DNA from: Tetragonia tetragonoides
Taxonomy: Eukaryota > Streptophyta > Magnoliopsida > Caryophyllales > Aizoaceae
Assembly (NCBI GenBank): GCA_038025085.1
Contig: CM076147.1
Location: 10,202,001 to 10,266,000 of the forward strand
Direction: 5' to 3'
DNA: 64,000 nucleotides
The position numbers were made by a program, and so were the translations under genes. Of this stretch, positions 1 through 12,100 are shown one piece after another (the first letter of the stretch is position 1; each line of letters begins with the position of its first letter). Under the pieces are notes generated by a model, which saw only the letters and a program-made list of their open reading frames with translations, made no database searches and had not been told where the DNA came from.

Positions 1-862
1 AATCACTTTCGCAATGAGCTGGAATTCAAAACCCTCTCGGTGCGCGTACTTGTGGCAAAATATGGCAAACTCTCTTCCATCCTTAAAGGTCATTTCCTCG
101 GTTGGGATGTTTTCAACTTGCTCCTCTCTTGCTACTTGCTCCTCTCTTGCTACTACATTCAAGTTCAGCATACCATCTCTTCTGTCTCTTTCTTCATGAT
201 CATCCCCATCATCTCTATCACTTAACATTTCAGTTACCTTCTCATCATTAACACCATTTTCTTTATCACGATTCACATACAATACTATCTGGTTGGACAC
301 CATCCTTTCAACGTGCATTGCATCTATTTCCTCATCGGAATCACTATTTAAACTCCAAGCATCTTCTAAATTCTATGATGAAATAGAACTAGGGGTCAGA
401 GTAGTCACTACTTTCAAATAAGATCATTCTTTAATTGATATCAATCAATATCAGATTGTTACTATTAAATTAATTAGCAGTCATTCATATATACGTCTTG
501 TTACTAGGAAATTTTATGCTATCAATGCCACTTATCTAATCACTCACTTTGTTACTAGAAAAATAAAACTCTGTTTGTTACTAATAAATTAACGGGAAAA
601 CATTCATGCTTTCTCTCTCTTCATTTATCTTCTTCATCAAAATCTCCGGGACATTGCTTCACATACAACTAATTGGAATTTCAAAGAAACAGTTGCTACA
701 ACAATTGTTTGAAATGACTTTTAGATCCATTTGACATGAACACAATTATGGTTTTAAATCTCTAAAACTAATGAAGTACACAATAAATGAAAATTGAAGC
801 AATAATATACTAACCCTAATAAATTCTTCCTCCTCCAACTCGTTTGAGCTCATATCACCCAT
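1..862 (-). CDS. FAR1-related (FRS/FAR1-like) protein, 5' part only
   Basis: The minus strand gives a short first exon (862 down to 815, 16 codons beginning MGDMSSNELEEEEF), a GT-AG intron (814 to 373) and a second exon from 372 that stays open to the window edge. The join is phase 0. The second exon encodes an acidic stretch (NSDSDEEIDAM) and then EEMTFKDGREFAIFCHKYA followed by HREGFEF. That pattern is the start of the FAR1 DNA-binding domain, a WRKY-GCM1-like zinc finger derived from Mutator transposases. Family members are either light-signalling transcription factors or transposon proteins, and the missing 3' part prevents choosing. An imperfect duplication (VAREEQ twice) is visible near 121-150. 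The start is chosen because it splices cleanly; an open stretch at 850-1038 in another frame is not needed. Confidence 0.6.
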
Positions 863-2153
863 AATCTGGCTGTCCTCGTCGCCGTCACCGAGTCTTGTTC
901 AGGCAAAACAACCCTTCTCAAAGATACATGTAAAGAAAACAGCAAAAAATTGAGCTTCGCCGGAAAACTTTGATCGCCGGCGACCTTTCGCCGGAGTACT
1001 TCCCTCACTGGGCCGCCGGAGTTATGTTCTTCACTCACTCACTCAGCCTATCGTCGAATAATGGTTGGGGTTGGGAATCCTAATGTTTAACATAATTACT
1101 CGGGTTTAAGAAATTTTGGAATTTTGGTCAAATTGGGCAGTCAAGACATGTTAATTTTCCCCCCTTTTCTCAACATTTTTCCCCCTCTTTTACACTCACT
1201 TTCCCCCCAAATCAAATCTCACCTGCCACATGTCAACCATCCACAGTGCCACGTCATACTTCAAAATTGGTGTATCATACATCTAATGTATGACTATCAT
1301 GGTCCAAATGTTGAATAATGGGATCACGAACTCCAAGATCATGTTTGAACCAAGGGAGAAGAACAAGGTTGCGGACACTATGGCTAAGGCCTAAGGAGGC
1401 TAGGCTGAATGGTGATAGTACTAATGATTTCTTAATTGTTTTAACTACTACTCCCTCAAAATTGTATTTTGTTATTAGACAAGTAAGCTGCTATTCTTGC
1501 TAATGGAGTATCAATGGAGAAAAACACTGTCTCAAACTTATTTATATTTTACTGACCAAATACATATGCACCAATTTCTACCCAAAAAAAAAACAAAAAA
1601 TGAGCAACTCTACCTTCTAGTAAACAAATTTAATCTTTTAGTGAAGAAACTCAACATTTTAGTAAAACCAATCAATGGAGACATTTTCCTCAAATCAGGC
1701 ACATGCTACTACTACGTGAGAACAAGGTCACTCAATCAAAACTCACTCGTTGTGGATAAGATTTCATGGAGCATATCTGACCATTCACACTATTAAATTC
1801 CCCAATACAAATTTTTAGCCGTTAGATCACCGTTTTTGACCGTTACACACGCTCTTCGTCCCCTTAAAATTCAAACAGCCGCCCGTTATTCCCTGTAGTA
1901 TTATTAAACTCAAAATCAAAAGCAAACCCACAAAGCAAGAACCCTAAACAAACCCACTGAGACCAAGTCCTTGCATTTTCTTCAACAACCATCACCACCA
2001 CTAAGGTAAAATTAATCCTCCCCTTAATCTTCTTTTTCCCCTTTTCAATTTCTTTCATTTCATTCTCTTACCAAAAAAGATTGGATTTTTGTATTATTTT
2101 TTTTTTCATTTCATTTTGATTAAAACTCTTGATTTCTGTTAATTAGTTGCAGG
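863..2153. other. Intergenic stretch between divergent genes
   Basis: I see no convincing coding sequence or element. It should contain the promoters of the two flanking genes, which are transcribed away from each other. A GC-rich patch at about 870-1020 lies just upstream of the FAR1-like start and may be its 5' leader. Confidence 0.4.
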
Positions 2154-2894
2154 ATGAAATCTGATCGGAAACCACCGCTTGCAAGATCTCCGATGAGGCT
2201 AAGAACACGTCGTGTTCTTAAACCCACCGTCGTCACAAACACCCCTTCTCGAACTCCAATAGGTAATTTTAAAATTTTGAAATCAGATATTATTTCAACT
2301 CATGTTTATAATTTCTTTGATTTTCTTTGTTTGATTACAATAAAGACTCATTAGATTTCTTTGGGTATGTAAATTTCAGGGTCAGTGGCAAAAACCCAGA
2401 TGAAAATCTCAGAGATTAACCCCCCTATACAGCACAGTTTCTTATGAATTGAAAGCTTTGGCTAAAATGGTAGAAGATGAATTGGGTGCTATTAATGCAA
2501 AAGCAACTGACTTTGGGAATAATCCAGTGACGGGTAATCCTAATAATAATAATATGGGTGGTTCTTTGTTCGAAAGGGGCCGATTTTACGACGAGTATTC
2601 GGCCAGGAGGAATGAGAGGTTGATGAAGAAACAGAGTGAAACAGGGGATTTTGATGAGCCTAAAACTGCTTATAATTTGGGGGTTAAGGCTGATTCAGCT
2701 AAGAAGAAGGATTCGAAAAAGAAAGCTGAGAGCTTGAGGAAATCGATGGCGGTGACTTATTCTGTTGATCGAAGCCAACATCCGAGGTATGCTCTGAGAG
2801 TACTACTAAGAAGCCTCCCTTGCCTATGCCTATGTATGTTGAGGAAAAGACTACTACCAAGAAGACTGCTGCTTTAAGACCTAGGAGAAAATGA
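2154..2894 (+). pseudogene. Conserved plant protein of unknown function, two frameshifts
   Basis: Exon 1 (2154-2262) encodes MKSDRKPPLARSPMRLRTRR and then a proline/threonine-rich tail. An intron with good GT-AG borders runs 2263-2379, and exon 2 continues to the stop TGA at 2892. Reading exon 2 as one protein needs two frame changes. One lies near 2424-2432 (run of C, before YSTVSYELKALAKMVEDELG) and one near 2793-2800 (before STTKKPPLPMPMY). The C-terminus is basic (ALRPRRK). The block FERGRFYDEYSARRNERL resembles uncharacterised plant proteins rich in basic residues, but I do not recognise a named family. The frame changes may be real damage or base-calling errors at short runs; the rest of the codons look maintained. 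Confidence 0.6.
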
Positions 2895-4059
2895 GAGAGA
2901 TATCATCATGTTAGTTTAACAAAACAAGAAAAAAGAGGTTGTTAATTTGTTCTAGTATATGCTTTGTTGGGGAATAGAATTGAGGTTTATATGTCAAATC
3001 TATTGATTCATTAACGATACTGTTTATGTAGATTTTAATGCTTGTTCTATGTCCATCAATGGTGGACAAGAGGAGGTTTATGGCTTTGAGAACTTACATT
3101 TTGGTGCTACAATGGAAAATGAGGTTTTTCTTCTCATTTGTTGCCTTGTGTACAATATTCTGCTTTTTGGGGGTAATAGAATTGGGGTTCAGAGCTGTTG
3201 ATTGATTGAGGATACTTTTATGGGGTTTATGGTATGATGTACTTCTTCTTTGTGTTCATCAATGGTGGACAAAAGTAAATTCAAAATGGCTTTTGAGATG
3301 TTACATGTTTTTGTTTCATCATATATATTTGATACTGATTTTAGGTAGCACAAGAACATTTTGTTAAAGCAAACCGATTGTAAAGGGCTGGTAATTGCCC
3401 ATTGGCGTTATTCATGCTAGGAAGAACAATTTGATAAAGAAAACAAACCAATTGTTATTGTTCTATTGTCAAATATGTGGATCAAACTGCAGTTTCTCAA
3501 AGACCTCAATTAACATATGTATTAGTTATTCAGTGACCAAGATTTTGTAGAGTTTGGCTTGATCTCATCATTATTTTCTAGTCACAAGCAGCAGAAAGCT
3601 TATCTGAATATGATCAGAAAGAATCCTACCCCAGTCAATTAGGTAGATTAACTATTCAGGAGTCTGAACAGTTTATAATAATATCATCCTGTAGGCATCA
3701 TGAAAAGGGCAATCCCAGTCCTTTACACCAGAAAATTTTCCCATTCAATCATGTAAACTGTTTGAATTATGAAATATTTTAGAGCATGAATTATATCACC
3801 CAAACCTGAGTTTCTTCAGTCACAAAGTATATTGCATAGGATATCCGAGGTTACATAATTTTCAAGTCTATAGTTGAATTTCAAGTCCATAGTTGATATT
3901 GAAAAGACATTCTGCCGATTCATACGCTTGTGAATAAGACTCCACTCATGTCATGGACTATTTGGAGTTCCAGTGATTTTACTGGCATCAGTCTTCTTGC
4001 TGTTTCCAAGGATTGGAAGGACTAGAGTCAGTTCTTGGTAAGAAACTGGACAGTGCAAA

Positions 4060-5075
4060 ACCAAAACTTTTACTGACTGGTTGAATATTTGGGTAAACGA
4101 ATATAAGTATACCAAGTTTCATAGCCCTCCTAGATCTTAGCCAGAAAATTTGCAAACTCAATGGCTGCAAGCCTGAGAAATTAAGGGAAGGGAGACCATA
4201 AATTAAGTTAACTAAATGACAGATTAGGCAATTGATTATATTGATCGGTCAATAATAACAGGCAACACATGACAAGACTTTGCAGTTCACAGCATGCATT
4301 CGGCCAAAAACTGACGTGCAGCAAAGCTGGAATAATATATGTGAACATAACAAAATGCAGGGAGTACCTAATCACTTGAATGGTAAGCCAAGTTCAAGTC
4401 GTTTTTCAATCGTCATTGGATAGTTTATTGTTGTAAGAATAAAATAAACGCCATCGTGCCAAAATAAATAAATAAATGATTACCAATCCAGCAATCCTTA
4501 TGTATATACTATCTACATTCAGGCCACAAGATTTGTATTTCTCTTCATGCAGCTCCGTAAGGGGGTAAGACCTTCTTCCGCTTTTTAATTGGTTATAAAC
4601 TTAATGTCTTAAATCAACTTTTTGTTTATAAATGTGTGGGTTTATCTTCTTTTCTTACGACTTCTTACTGCAGGTATTCTATGTTATTGTGCAAGGACTA
4701 AGATTCAGTGATGTCATTTACTATCATCATACTGAGTCCCCATGACTGACTGTAGTTGCTTAAGTCTTCATGTTTGATTCCTTCCAATCAAACATTAGAC
4801 ATAACTCGGTTATCTACAAGGAACCATACATATATTAGATAAACTGACCTCATGAAACTTGGCAAAAACTGAGCCTTAGTGCGAAAACTACGCTTATTAC
4901 TGACTGGTTCAAGCTTTGAGTGTCCAATGAAGTTGTAAAATTTATTCTATTACAACTAGTGCTTCTAGATCTTGTCAAAAAATTTCTGAGCTCTGATGAC
5001 AGCAGGCCTGGGAAACTAAGGGCAACAACCAACTTAGTTAACTAATAACTACATGACAGATTAAGCCATTTTAAT
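4060..5075. repeat. Two diverged direct copies of a segment of about 190 bp
   Basis: Positions about 4060-4245 and 4890-5075 match in order. Shared blocks include TTACTGACTGGTT, CTAGATCTT followed by GCCAGAAAATTT or GTCAAAAAATTT, AGGCCTG/AAGCCTG, AGTTAACTAA and ATGACAGATTA. The copies lie about 830 bp apart, upstream of the first AAE copy. They are clearly old, with many substitutions and small indels, and neither keeps an open frame. Confidence 0.55.
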
Positions 5076-5108
5076 ACAAGGAAATAGGTGTCTAGTTATG
5101 ATATATAC

Positions 5109-5217
5109 TATTTGAAAATTGTATAGAGATCTGAGTTGAGAACATGTCTTCATCTTCTACCAAGGAAAAAATATATGAAAATTGCATAGTGATCCAAATT
5201 GAGAACATGTCTTCATT
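5109..5217. repeat. Short tandem duplication in the AAE copy 1 promoter
   Basis: A segment of about 43 bp containing GAAAATTG, GATC and TTGAGAACATGTCTTCAT occurs twice, about 66 bp apart, roughly 150-250 bp before the AAE copy 1 start codon. The copies differ at several positions. It could duplicate regulatory sites, but nothing in the sequence shows this. Confidence 0.6.
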
Positions 5218-5306
5218 GAGGGATATGGACTGGCAGATGGTGAGTGCAATAGAAATGTTGATATACTGAGTCAAAGAAAATAACATCTGTAGCAAGCCAT
5301 AGCTAA

Positions 5307-5318
5307 TATATATAAAAG
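5307..5318 (+). promoter_or_regulatory. Candidate TATA box of AAE copy 1
   Basis: TATATATAAAAG lies about 45 bp before the start codon at 5363. With normal spacing, transcription would begin near 5340-5350 and leave a very short 5' leader. No other core element is clear. Confidence 0.35.
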
Positions 5319-5362
5319 TTGCCCACAATTTCTTTTCCTTTTCGCTTTCTACAGTTCCAACA

Positions 5363-7327
5363 ATGGAGGGATTAGTTCGTTGCTCAGCCAACAGCGTTTC
5401 TGTCTCTCCCATCAGCTTCTTAGAGAGGTCTGCAATTGTTCACAGCAACAAACCGTCTGTGATCTATGGAAGTGTCCGGTACACTTGGAGAGAGACTCTT
5501 GAGCGGTGCACCAAGCTTGCTTCTGCTCTTACTCAGTTAGGCATTTCTTATGGAGATGTTGTGAGTTCTCTTACATTTTTGCCAATTGGGACTCTTTTCC
5601 TTTTATGGGTTTTCTGTCAATTTCATCTTTAAATTGAAGATACCAAGTTTATGTCATTTTACTTGTATTATCTGATTTGAGAGCCTCTGAATGCTGAAAG
5701 TTCTGCGGCAGAATGCCATTGTATGTTTTACTTTTTCTATGGTTATTACTATTTAATTTGTCTCTCCTTAGATTCAGCAATGAAGTGTTCTTCTTACTAA
5801 TTCGGTAGTAAGTTGTATCATGTCTTTATTGTCAATCTGTTTCTCATGTTGTATGTTGACTTTGCAACTGTAGGTTGCAGCCTTGATCCCCAACATTCCA
5901 GCAATGTATGAGTTGCACTTTGCCGTACCAATGGCTGCGGCTGTTCTTTGTGCCCTTAATATTCGTCATGACTCTGCAATGGTGTCCGTCTTGCTAAAAC
6001 ATTCCGAGGCAAAAGTCATATTTGTCGATTATCAATTTCTTGATGTTGTTTATGGGGCAATGGATATTTTGTCAAATACAAGCACTAATCTGCCTGAAAT
6101 TGTCTTAGTTCTTGATCAACAGTCAACCACAGTTGGAAATGTCATGCCCCTTTCTGGAACCCTGGAATACGAAAATCTTTTAGCAACAGGAAAACCTGAC
6201 TTTGCAATTCGAAAACCGAAAGATGAATGGGATCCTATTTCACTGAATTATACTTCAGGGACAACTTCTAGCCCTAAAGGTGTTGTTTATAGCCATAGAG
6301 GTGCATATTTAAACTCTCTGGCAACAATTATATTGACTGAAATGAATGCCATGTCTATCTATCTGTGGACTCTCCCTATGTTTCACTGCAACGGCTGGTG
6401 CTTTCCATGGGCAATGGCAGCTCAAGGTGGCACAAACATATGCCTGAGAAATGTTACTGCAAAGGGAATGTTCAGTAATATTGCTGAACATAAGGTAACT
6501 CACATGTGTGGTGCACCAACAGTGTTGAGCATGATCATAAATGCACCAACTGCTCATAAAATACCTCTACTGAGCAAGGTTGTAGTGGTGACAGGTGGTG
6601 CTCCACCACCCCCGCAGGTACTCTCGGACGTGGAAGAGCTTGGGTTTGTGGTAATAGATGGATATGGCTTGACAGAAACCTATGGCCCTGCAACAACTTG
6701 TGTTTGGAAGCCCAAGTGGAATGACTTGCATCCAGATGAGAAAGCAAAAATCAAGGCCCGCCAGGGAGTGCATCATCTTGGCCTCGACGAAGTTGATGTG
6801 AAAGATCCTCTTACCATGGAAAGTGTGCCTGCAGATGCAAAGACAATGGGTGAGGTTATGTTTAGGGGAAACACTGTTATGAGTGGATACCTGAAAAACA
6901 TGAAGGCTACTCAGGAGGCTTTTAAAGGCGGATGGTTCCGTACTGGAGACCTAGGGGTTAAACATCCTGATGGTTACATTGAGCTCAAGGACCGTGCTAA
7001 AGATATCATCATATCTGGGGGAGAGAACATTAGCACTATTGAGGTTGAATCTATACTATATAGCCATCCAGCAATTTTAGAGGCAGCTGTCGTGGGACGT
7101 CCTGATGATCATTGGGGAGAGTCTCCCTGTGCATTTGTAACGCTGAAGGATGGGTTTAATGATGTTAGTGCTACAGAGATAATTAAGTTCTGTAGAAATC
7201 GGCTCCTCGTACAGTTGTATTTGAGGATCTGCCGAAAACTTCAACAGGAAAGGTACAAAAATTTGTTCTAAGGGAAAAAGCAAAGACTATGAGGAGCCTT
7301 TCTCATCGGACTTCTAGCAGACTTTGA
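5363..7327 (+). pseudogene. AAE1-like: AAE1-like acyl-CoA synthetase copy 1, broken near its 3' end
   Basis: Exon 1 (5363-5560, 66 codons, starts [10 protein letters not shown]) joins exon 2 (from 5874) across a 312-bp phase-0 intron. The protein follows AAE1-type acyl-activating enzymes: the AMP-binding P-loop [31 protein letters not shown] and [13 protein letters not shown] are all present. After codon 509 (CRNR, 7202) the sequence lacks 16 bp that copies 2 and 3 have, those encoding most of LPHYMA. The frame shifts and terminates at 7271, giving about 531 residues without the catalytic lysine motif or the peroxisomal signal. The lost frame is still readable beyond the deletion: DLPKTSTGK and a terminal SRL followed by TGA at 7325. 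This points to a recent lesion. A cryptic splice cannot be excluded. A partly active truncated enzyme is possible but unlikely. Confidence 0.85.
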
Positions 7328-7435
7328 TGAGGATATCATATCTGAATTGCTATATCAATATTCTGTCTACCTATCCTAATGCAATTTGTCAAAAGCATAG
7401 TTGTTCCATTGTACTACAAGTACAGATGTTTTGCA

Positions 7436-7531
7436 AGACCTACCGAAAACTTCCACTGGAAAGGCTCAATTTCATTCTCTGTGAGAAAGCAAAGGCTATG
7501 GGGAACCTGGGGCTTGCCAGAAGACTTTAAG
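7436..7531 (+). pseudogene. Decayed AAE 3'-end fragment (first)
   Basis: The stretch aligns with the last 100 bp of the AAE coding region: CTACCGAAAACTTCCACTGG, then GAGAAAGCAAAGGCTATGGG and AGACTTTAAG. It lies only about 110 bp after the end of copy 1 and is followed by DNA matching the 3' flank of copy 2 (AATATTCTGTGTATAAT, GGATGAAGACTTTATTG). Small indels put it out of frame. It looks like a tandem duplication of the gene tail, including the 3' flank. Confidence 0.75.
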
Positions 7532-7948
7532 GTTATCATATCCGAATTGCTCAATCAATATTCTGTGTATAATCTCTGGATCAGTTTGTCCACAGAATTG
7601 TTGTTCCTGTGTAGCATAACTACTTGCACATGTTAAAATTCAGAATAAAATCAGGGATAACTATTGGAATTTCATTGTCAATTTCACATTTTCACCTAGA
7701 GGATGAAGACTTTATTGTAATGCTGCAAACCTGCCAAACCATATATTTGAAAATATGCAGACATGGGAGGATATACATTCTTGCTATGCAAATACCGAAT
7801 GAGCATGGTGCTCTATCCAAAGCCTCAGAACCATTGCTTTAAACTTGCAAACTGTTTTCTGCTTTAAATTGGAGTATGTATCGGTTTTGTCTTCTCCAGT
7901 AGAAAATTTTAGTGTCCGATTTGGATGGAGTGTAATAGCCATATACTG

Positions 7949-8141
7949 GTCGGGTTCAGTGACATTAGTGTAAGGGAGATAGCAAGTCCTGTAGAAATTG
8001 CCTACCTCATAATATGGCTCCTTGTACAGTTGTTTTGAGGATCTACCGGAAACTTCAATTCGAAAGATACAGAAATTTGTCCTCAGAGATGTAGCAAAGG
8101 TATGGGGAGCCTTTCACATTGGATTTACCAGCAGACTTTAA
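7949..8141 (+). pseudogene. Decayed AAE 3'-end fragment (second)
   Basis: This fragment begins at GGGTTCAGTGACATTAGTG, runs through the LPHYMAP region (CCTCATAATATGGCTCC) and ends at AGCAGACTTTAAGGG. It therefore covers roughly the last 62 codons of the gene. It keeps the 16 bp deleted from copy 1, so it did not arise from copy 1 in its present state. Several indels break the frame. Confidence 0.75.
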
Positions 8142-8263
8142 GGGTATGATGGATTTCTGAACATTCTGTTTATAGGGTATAATGAATTTCTGAACACTCT
8201 GTTTAAAGATACAGAAGTTTCCAGAGTATTGTTGTTCCATTTTACTACAATATGTACATGTTT

Positions 8264-8420
8264 TAAGTAAAGACTATGCAGAGGCTTTTCTGTTTCAATA
8301 GCCAGGGGACTACAAGGGTATGTTATCTGAATTGCTAGATCAATGTTGTGGCTGTAGTTTTTAAATACAGTTTGTCCAAAGAATTGTTGTGACTTGTTCA
8401 AGTACACATGCAAGTCAGAA
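8264..8420 (+). pseudogene. Decayed AAE 3'-end fragment (third, weak)
   Basis: AGTAAAGACTATGCAGAGGC and then GGTATGTTATCTGAATTGCT resemble the last codons and 3' flank of AAE copy 1 (AGCAAAGACTATGAGGAGCC, ATATCATATCTGAATTGCT). Only the end of the gene and its flank are represented, and the match is degraded. Confidence 0.5.
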
Positions 8421-8892
8421 TAAGCTAGAATAACATAGGGCATTGCTATTTTTTCATGTTCTACTATTTCATCTTTTAGTGAAATGAAGTTTGTACTTTC
8501 AGTGCTGAGATACCTGGAGTGGAGTCCTAATGTTTTATTTTAAAATTAAGCCATAGACTTGAAACTAACAGAGATTTGGGAGATTGCATGATGCTATAAT
8601 GCTATATATATGAAACTTAGAATCCATTTCTCTAAACTTTGGGAAAGCAAACTAGTTTGAAATATAAATGTATATGTATAGAATATCAAGATGGTTTTCC
8701 GTGAAATACCTACAAGTTTAGGTGGTTTTCTAGCAAACAAAAACAAAATGAGCCATTAAAAATAGTCGGAATAACTTTGAAAAATATAGTGCTCAAAATA
8801 AACATTTTATTATTGGTAACCGAGACTCAAAGAGAGTAAATACTTGTAGTTCTTATAAAAAAGAATAAAAAAAGAAAAGAGTGAATATTAAT

Positions 8893-8976
8893 ACTAATAA
8901 TATTGATTGCCAAAACAAAACGAAATTAAAAAGGACTAATAATATTGATTGCCAAAACAAAACGAAATTAAAAAGG
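8893..8976. repeat. Exact-looking 42-bp tandem duplication
   Basis: Two adjacent 42-bp units begin ACTAATAATATTGATTGCC (8893 and 8935) and appear identical. They lie about 160-240 bp before the AAE copy 2 start codon, so within its likely promoter. Confidence 0.85.
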
Positions 8977-9133
8977 GTAGTCAAAATGCAGCAAATCTCC
9001 TTACAAATCACAAAATGATGTGTCTAAAAGAAGAAAAATTGCAATTCTCCAAGTGACTGCTAGTACTATATTAACAAGTTGCCTACAAACAAATCCCAAT
9101 TTCATTTACATTTTGCTTCCTTGGGTTTTATCA

Positions 9134-12100
9134 ATGGAGGGTCTAATTCGTTGCTCAGCCAACAGTGTCCCTCTCTCTCCTATTAGCTTCTTAGAGAGAT
9201 CAGCGACAGTTTACAGTGGCAAAACGTCTATTGTTTATGGAAGTGTTCGTTACACTTGGAGAGAGACTCTTGAGAGGTGCACCAAACTTGCTTCTGCTCT
9301 TACCCAGTTGGGTATTTCTTATGGAGATGTTGTAAGTTCTTACCTTTTACCTTTTTCCTTGTTCCAATTGGGTTTTTTTTCCCCATTTCTGGGTTTGTGT
9401 TCAATTTCACCTTTACTTTAGTATAAAGATACCAACTTTGTGTAATCTGATTTGAGGGTTTATGAGTGGTAGACAATATGATATTGTTCCTATTTGTTTC
9501 AGTTAGTTTTTCCTGTGATTGTTGGTTAAAACTTATGATTATGATCGTTTGGTGGTAATTTGGCATGGGCCTCCATGCAATGACCCACACAAAATACCTT
9601 AATTTCTGTATTGTGTCATTATATGTTCCATTGATGATTGGTGTCAAAGTAGCCTTTTTAAATGTTTGTATAGTGAACTACCTTTGTGCACTTTATTCTT
9701 AAATCAATCATCCATTCATCCCATCTTATGGGCCTTTCACATTGTTCCTTTCTGATCACATCAAAACATAAAACAACAAAAAATAAAAAATAAAACAAAC
9801 AACATTGTTTCTGATATAGATCCTTTTGCACTCTTTTCTGTTCGCTTTATTGCTGTCCCCTCAATGACATACCAAGAATTGGCAAGAGTATGGAATTGGA
9901 TTGATGAGGCTACTTATGCAACTGTCCAGATATCAGAGGCTTTTTGAGCCTTGAGGCAATGTGAAATTTTGTGTTTGTATGTAACATGAGTTTACTTTAG
10001 GCTTGGTCAATGGCAGCATTTGAGATTTTGGAATCAAACCCTGAAATACAGCTGTATGATGTGGCGCACCTTCATTTTCTGCTAATCATTTGCAGTGAAA
10101 TCAATAAATTTTGTTTCTCCATCCTGTCAAGAGTAAATCATTTTTCGATAGCTACCCACCTTTAGGAAACGGGTAGTTTCTGGCTTTCTTCACTCTGTCA
10201 AAGTTTAAGTGGGCCAAAATATGCCTGTAGAGTGTAGAGTAATGTTCCTGCACAAGTTCGAGTGAAAGGGCAGGAAGCTATGTTTCCCCAAACCTTGGGA
10301 TTCCTATTTGCTTTTCTCACTTGCTGAGGTTTGTAAAGATAATTGGAGATGGTGTTGTATAAATATATTGAATGCTATATGGGTGTTACATAGGCTGATA
10401 GGCAGCTAGAGGCCTCACAAAGAAAAGAGAAATCTTGTGTAGACATAAGGGCACACGAGCCATATAATTAGCTGTGGTTATCTTGCGGATTTTTGAACTA
10501 TCAGTCTTGTGGTGGGTTTTTGTGTATCAAATCACATGTCTTAGCTGACTATCCTCTTATTTCATGCGTTAAAAAGTGGTAGGAGCCAAGGAAAATAGCC
10601 TATTTGCAATATCTTGCATCAAGACCATGCTATGATCACAACGCAGTGCACTAGTAAGGTCCTGATATAGGAATCTCCAGGGGTGGGTTGCGTGATAGTA
10701 GATTACTAATTAAGGTGCTTTTGTTTGTCCTGTATTGCATTTTACCTGCTTTCTTTCAAATGGAGTATCGTGTTGAGAGGCATTGATGAAGTATTTACGT
10801 TGGCTTTTGTTTTTTTAAATTGCATTGCTAACATTTAAAGTATATTAGGCAGGGGATGCTGATAAGATGCATTAGGTTCACTGCATGGGCTTTATTAACA
10901 ATCTATGATCTTATGTGATAACTTGTTTTTTCTTTTGGCCTTTTGATCATCCATCTACCGGTATCTATTAGATTCTCTTATTCTTCATCAATGGAGATTC
11001 CTCTTACTCACTCAAAAGAGTAAGCTGAATCACGTCTCTACTAACACCTCTGTTTCTCATTTTTTTTAATTTAATTTTAGGTTGCTGCCTTGATCCCCAA
11101 CATTCCAGCAATGTATGAACTGCACTTTGCAGTTCCAATGGCTGGGGCTGTTCTTTGTGCCCTTAATACGCGTCATGACTCTGCAACCGTATCAGCCTTG
11201 CTAAAACATTCTGAGGCAGAAGTCATATTTGTAGATTATCAGTTTTTTGATGTTGTCCGTGGGGCAATGGATATTTTGTCTAGGACAGGCATCAACCTTC
11301 CAAAAGTTGTCTTAGTTCTTGATGAACAGTCAATGTCAGTGGGAAATGGTACCTCCCTTTCTGGAACCCTGGATTATGAGAATCTTCTAACGTCAGGGGA
11401 ATCCGACTTTGAGATCCGAAGACCGAAAGATGAATGGGACCCTATTTCATTAAATTATACTTCAGGGACAACCTCGAGCCCGAAAGGTGTTGTGTATAGC
11501 CATAGAGGTGCATATTTGAACTCTCTGGCAACAATTATATTGAACGAGTTGAATGCAATGCCCGTCTATTTGTGGACTCTCCCTATGTTTCACTGCAATG
11601 GATGGTGCTTTACATGGGGAGTGGCAGCTCAGGGTGGCACAAATGTCTGCCTGAGAAACGTTACTCCAAAGGGAATATTCAGTAATATTGCTCAGTACAA
11701 GGTAACTCACATCTGTGGTGCACCAACAGTGTTGAACATGATGATAAATGCACCACCTACTGATACAAAACCTCTGCTGAACAAGGTGGTAGTGGTGACA
11801 GGTGGTGCTCCACCTCCTCCACAGGTGCTCTCCAAAATGGAAGAGCTTGGGTTTGAGGTAACACATGGATATGGCTTGACAGAAACCTATGGGCCTGCGA
11901 CATCGTGTGCGTGGAAGCCCGAGTGGGATGCATTGCAACCAGATGCAAAAGCTAAAATCAAGGCCCGCCAGGGAGTGCATCATCTTGGGCTGGACGATGT
12001 TGATATAAAAGATCCTCTTACTATGAAAAGTGTGCCTGCTGATGCAAAGACAATGGGTGAGGTTATGCTTAGAGGAAACACAGTTATGAATGGGTACCTG

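Larger units (their letters stand above)
2895..5306. other. Intergenic, no gene seen
   Basis: The region is AT-rich and broken by stops in all frames. Apart from a diverged duplication (separate entry), I see nothing that I can name. Its right end is the promoter region of the first AAE copy. Confidence 0.4.

Noticed and set aside
5883..7271. Exon 2 of AAE copy 1 as a stand-alone 462-codon gene
   Set aside because: Exon 1 with clean splice signals lies just upstream, and all copies share the two-exon structure.
11462..11983. 173-codon minus-strand frame within AAE copy 2
   Set aside because: It is the antisense shadow of the conserved AMP-binding region; similar shadows occur in copies 1 and 3.
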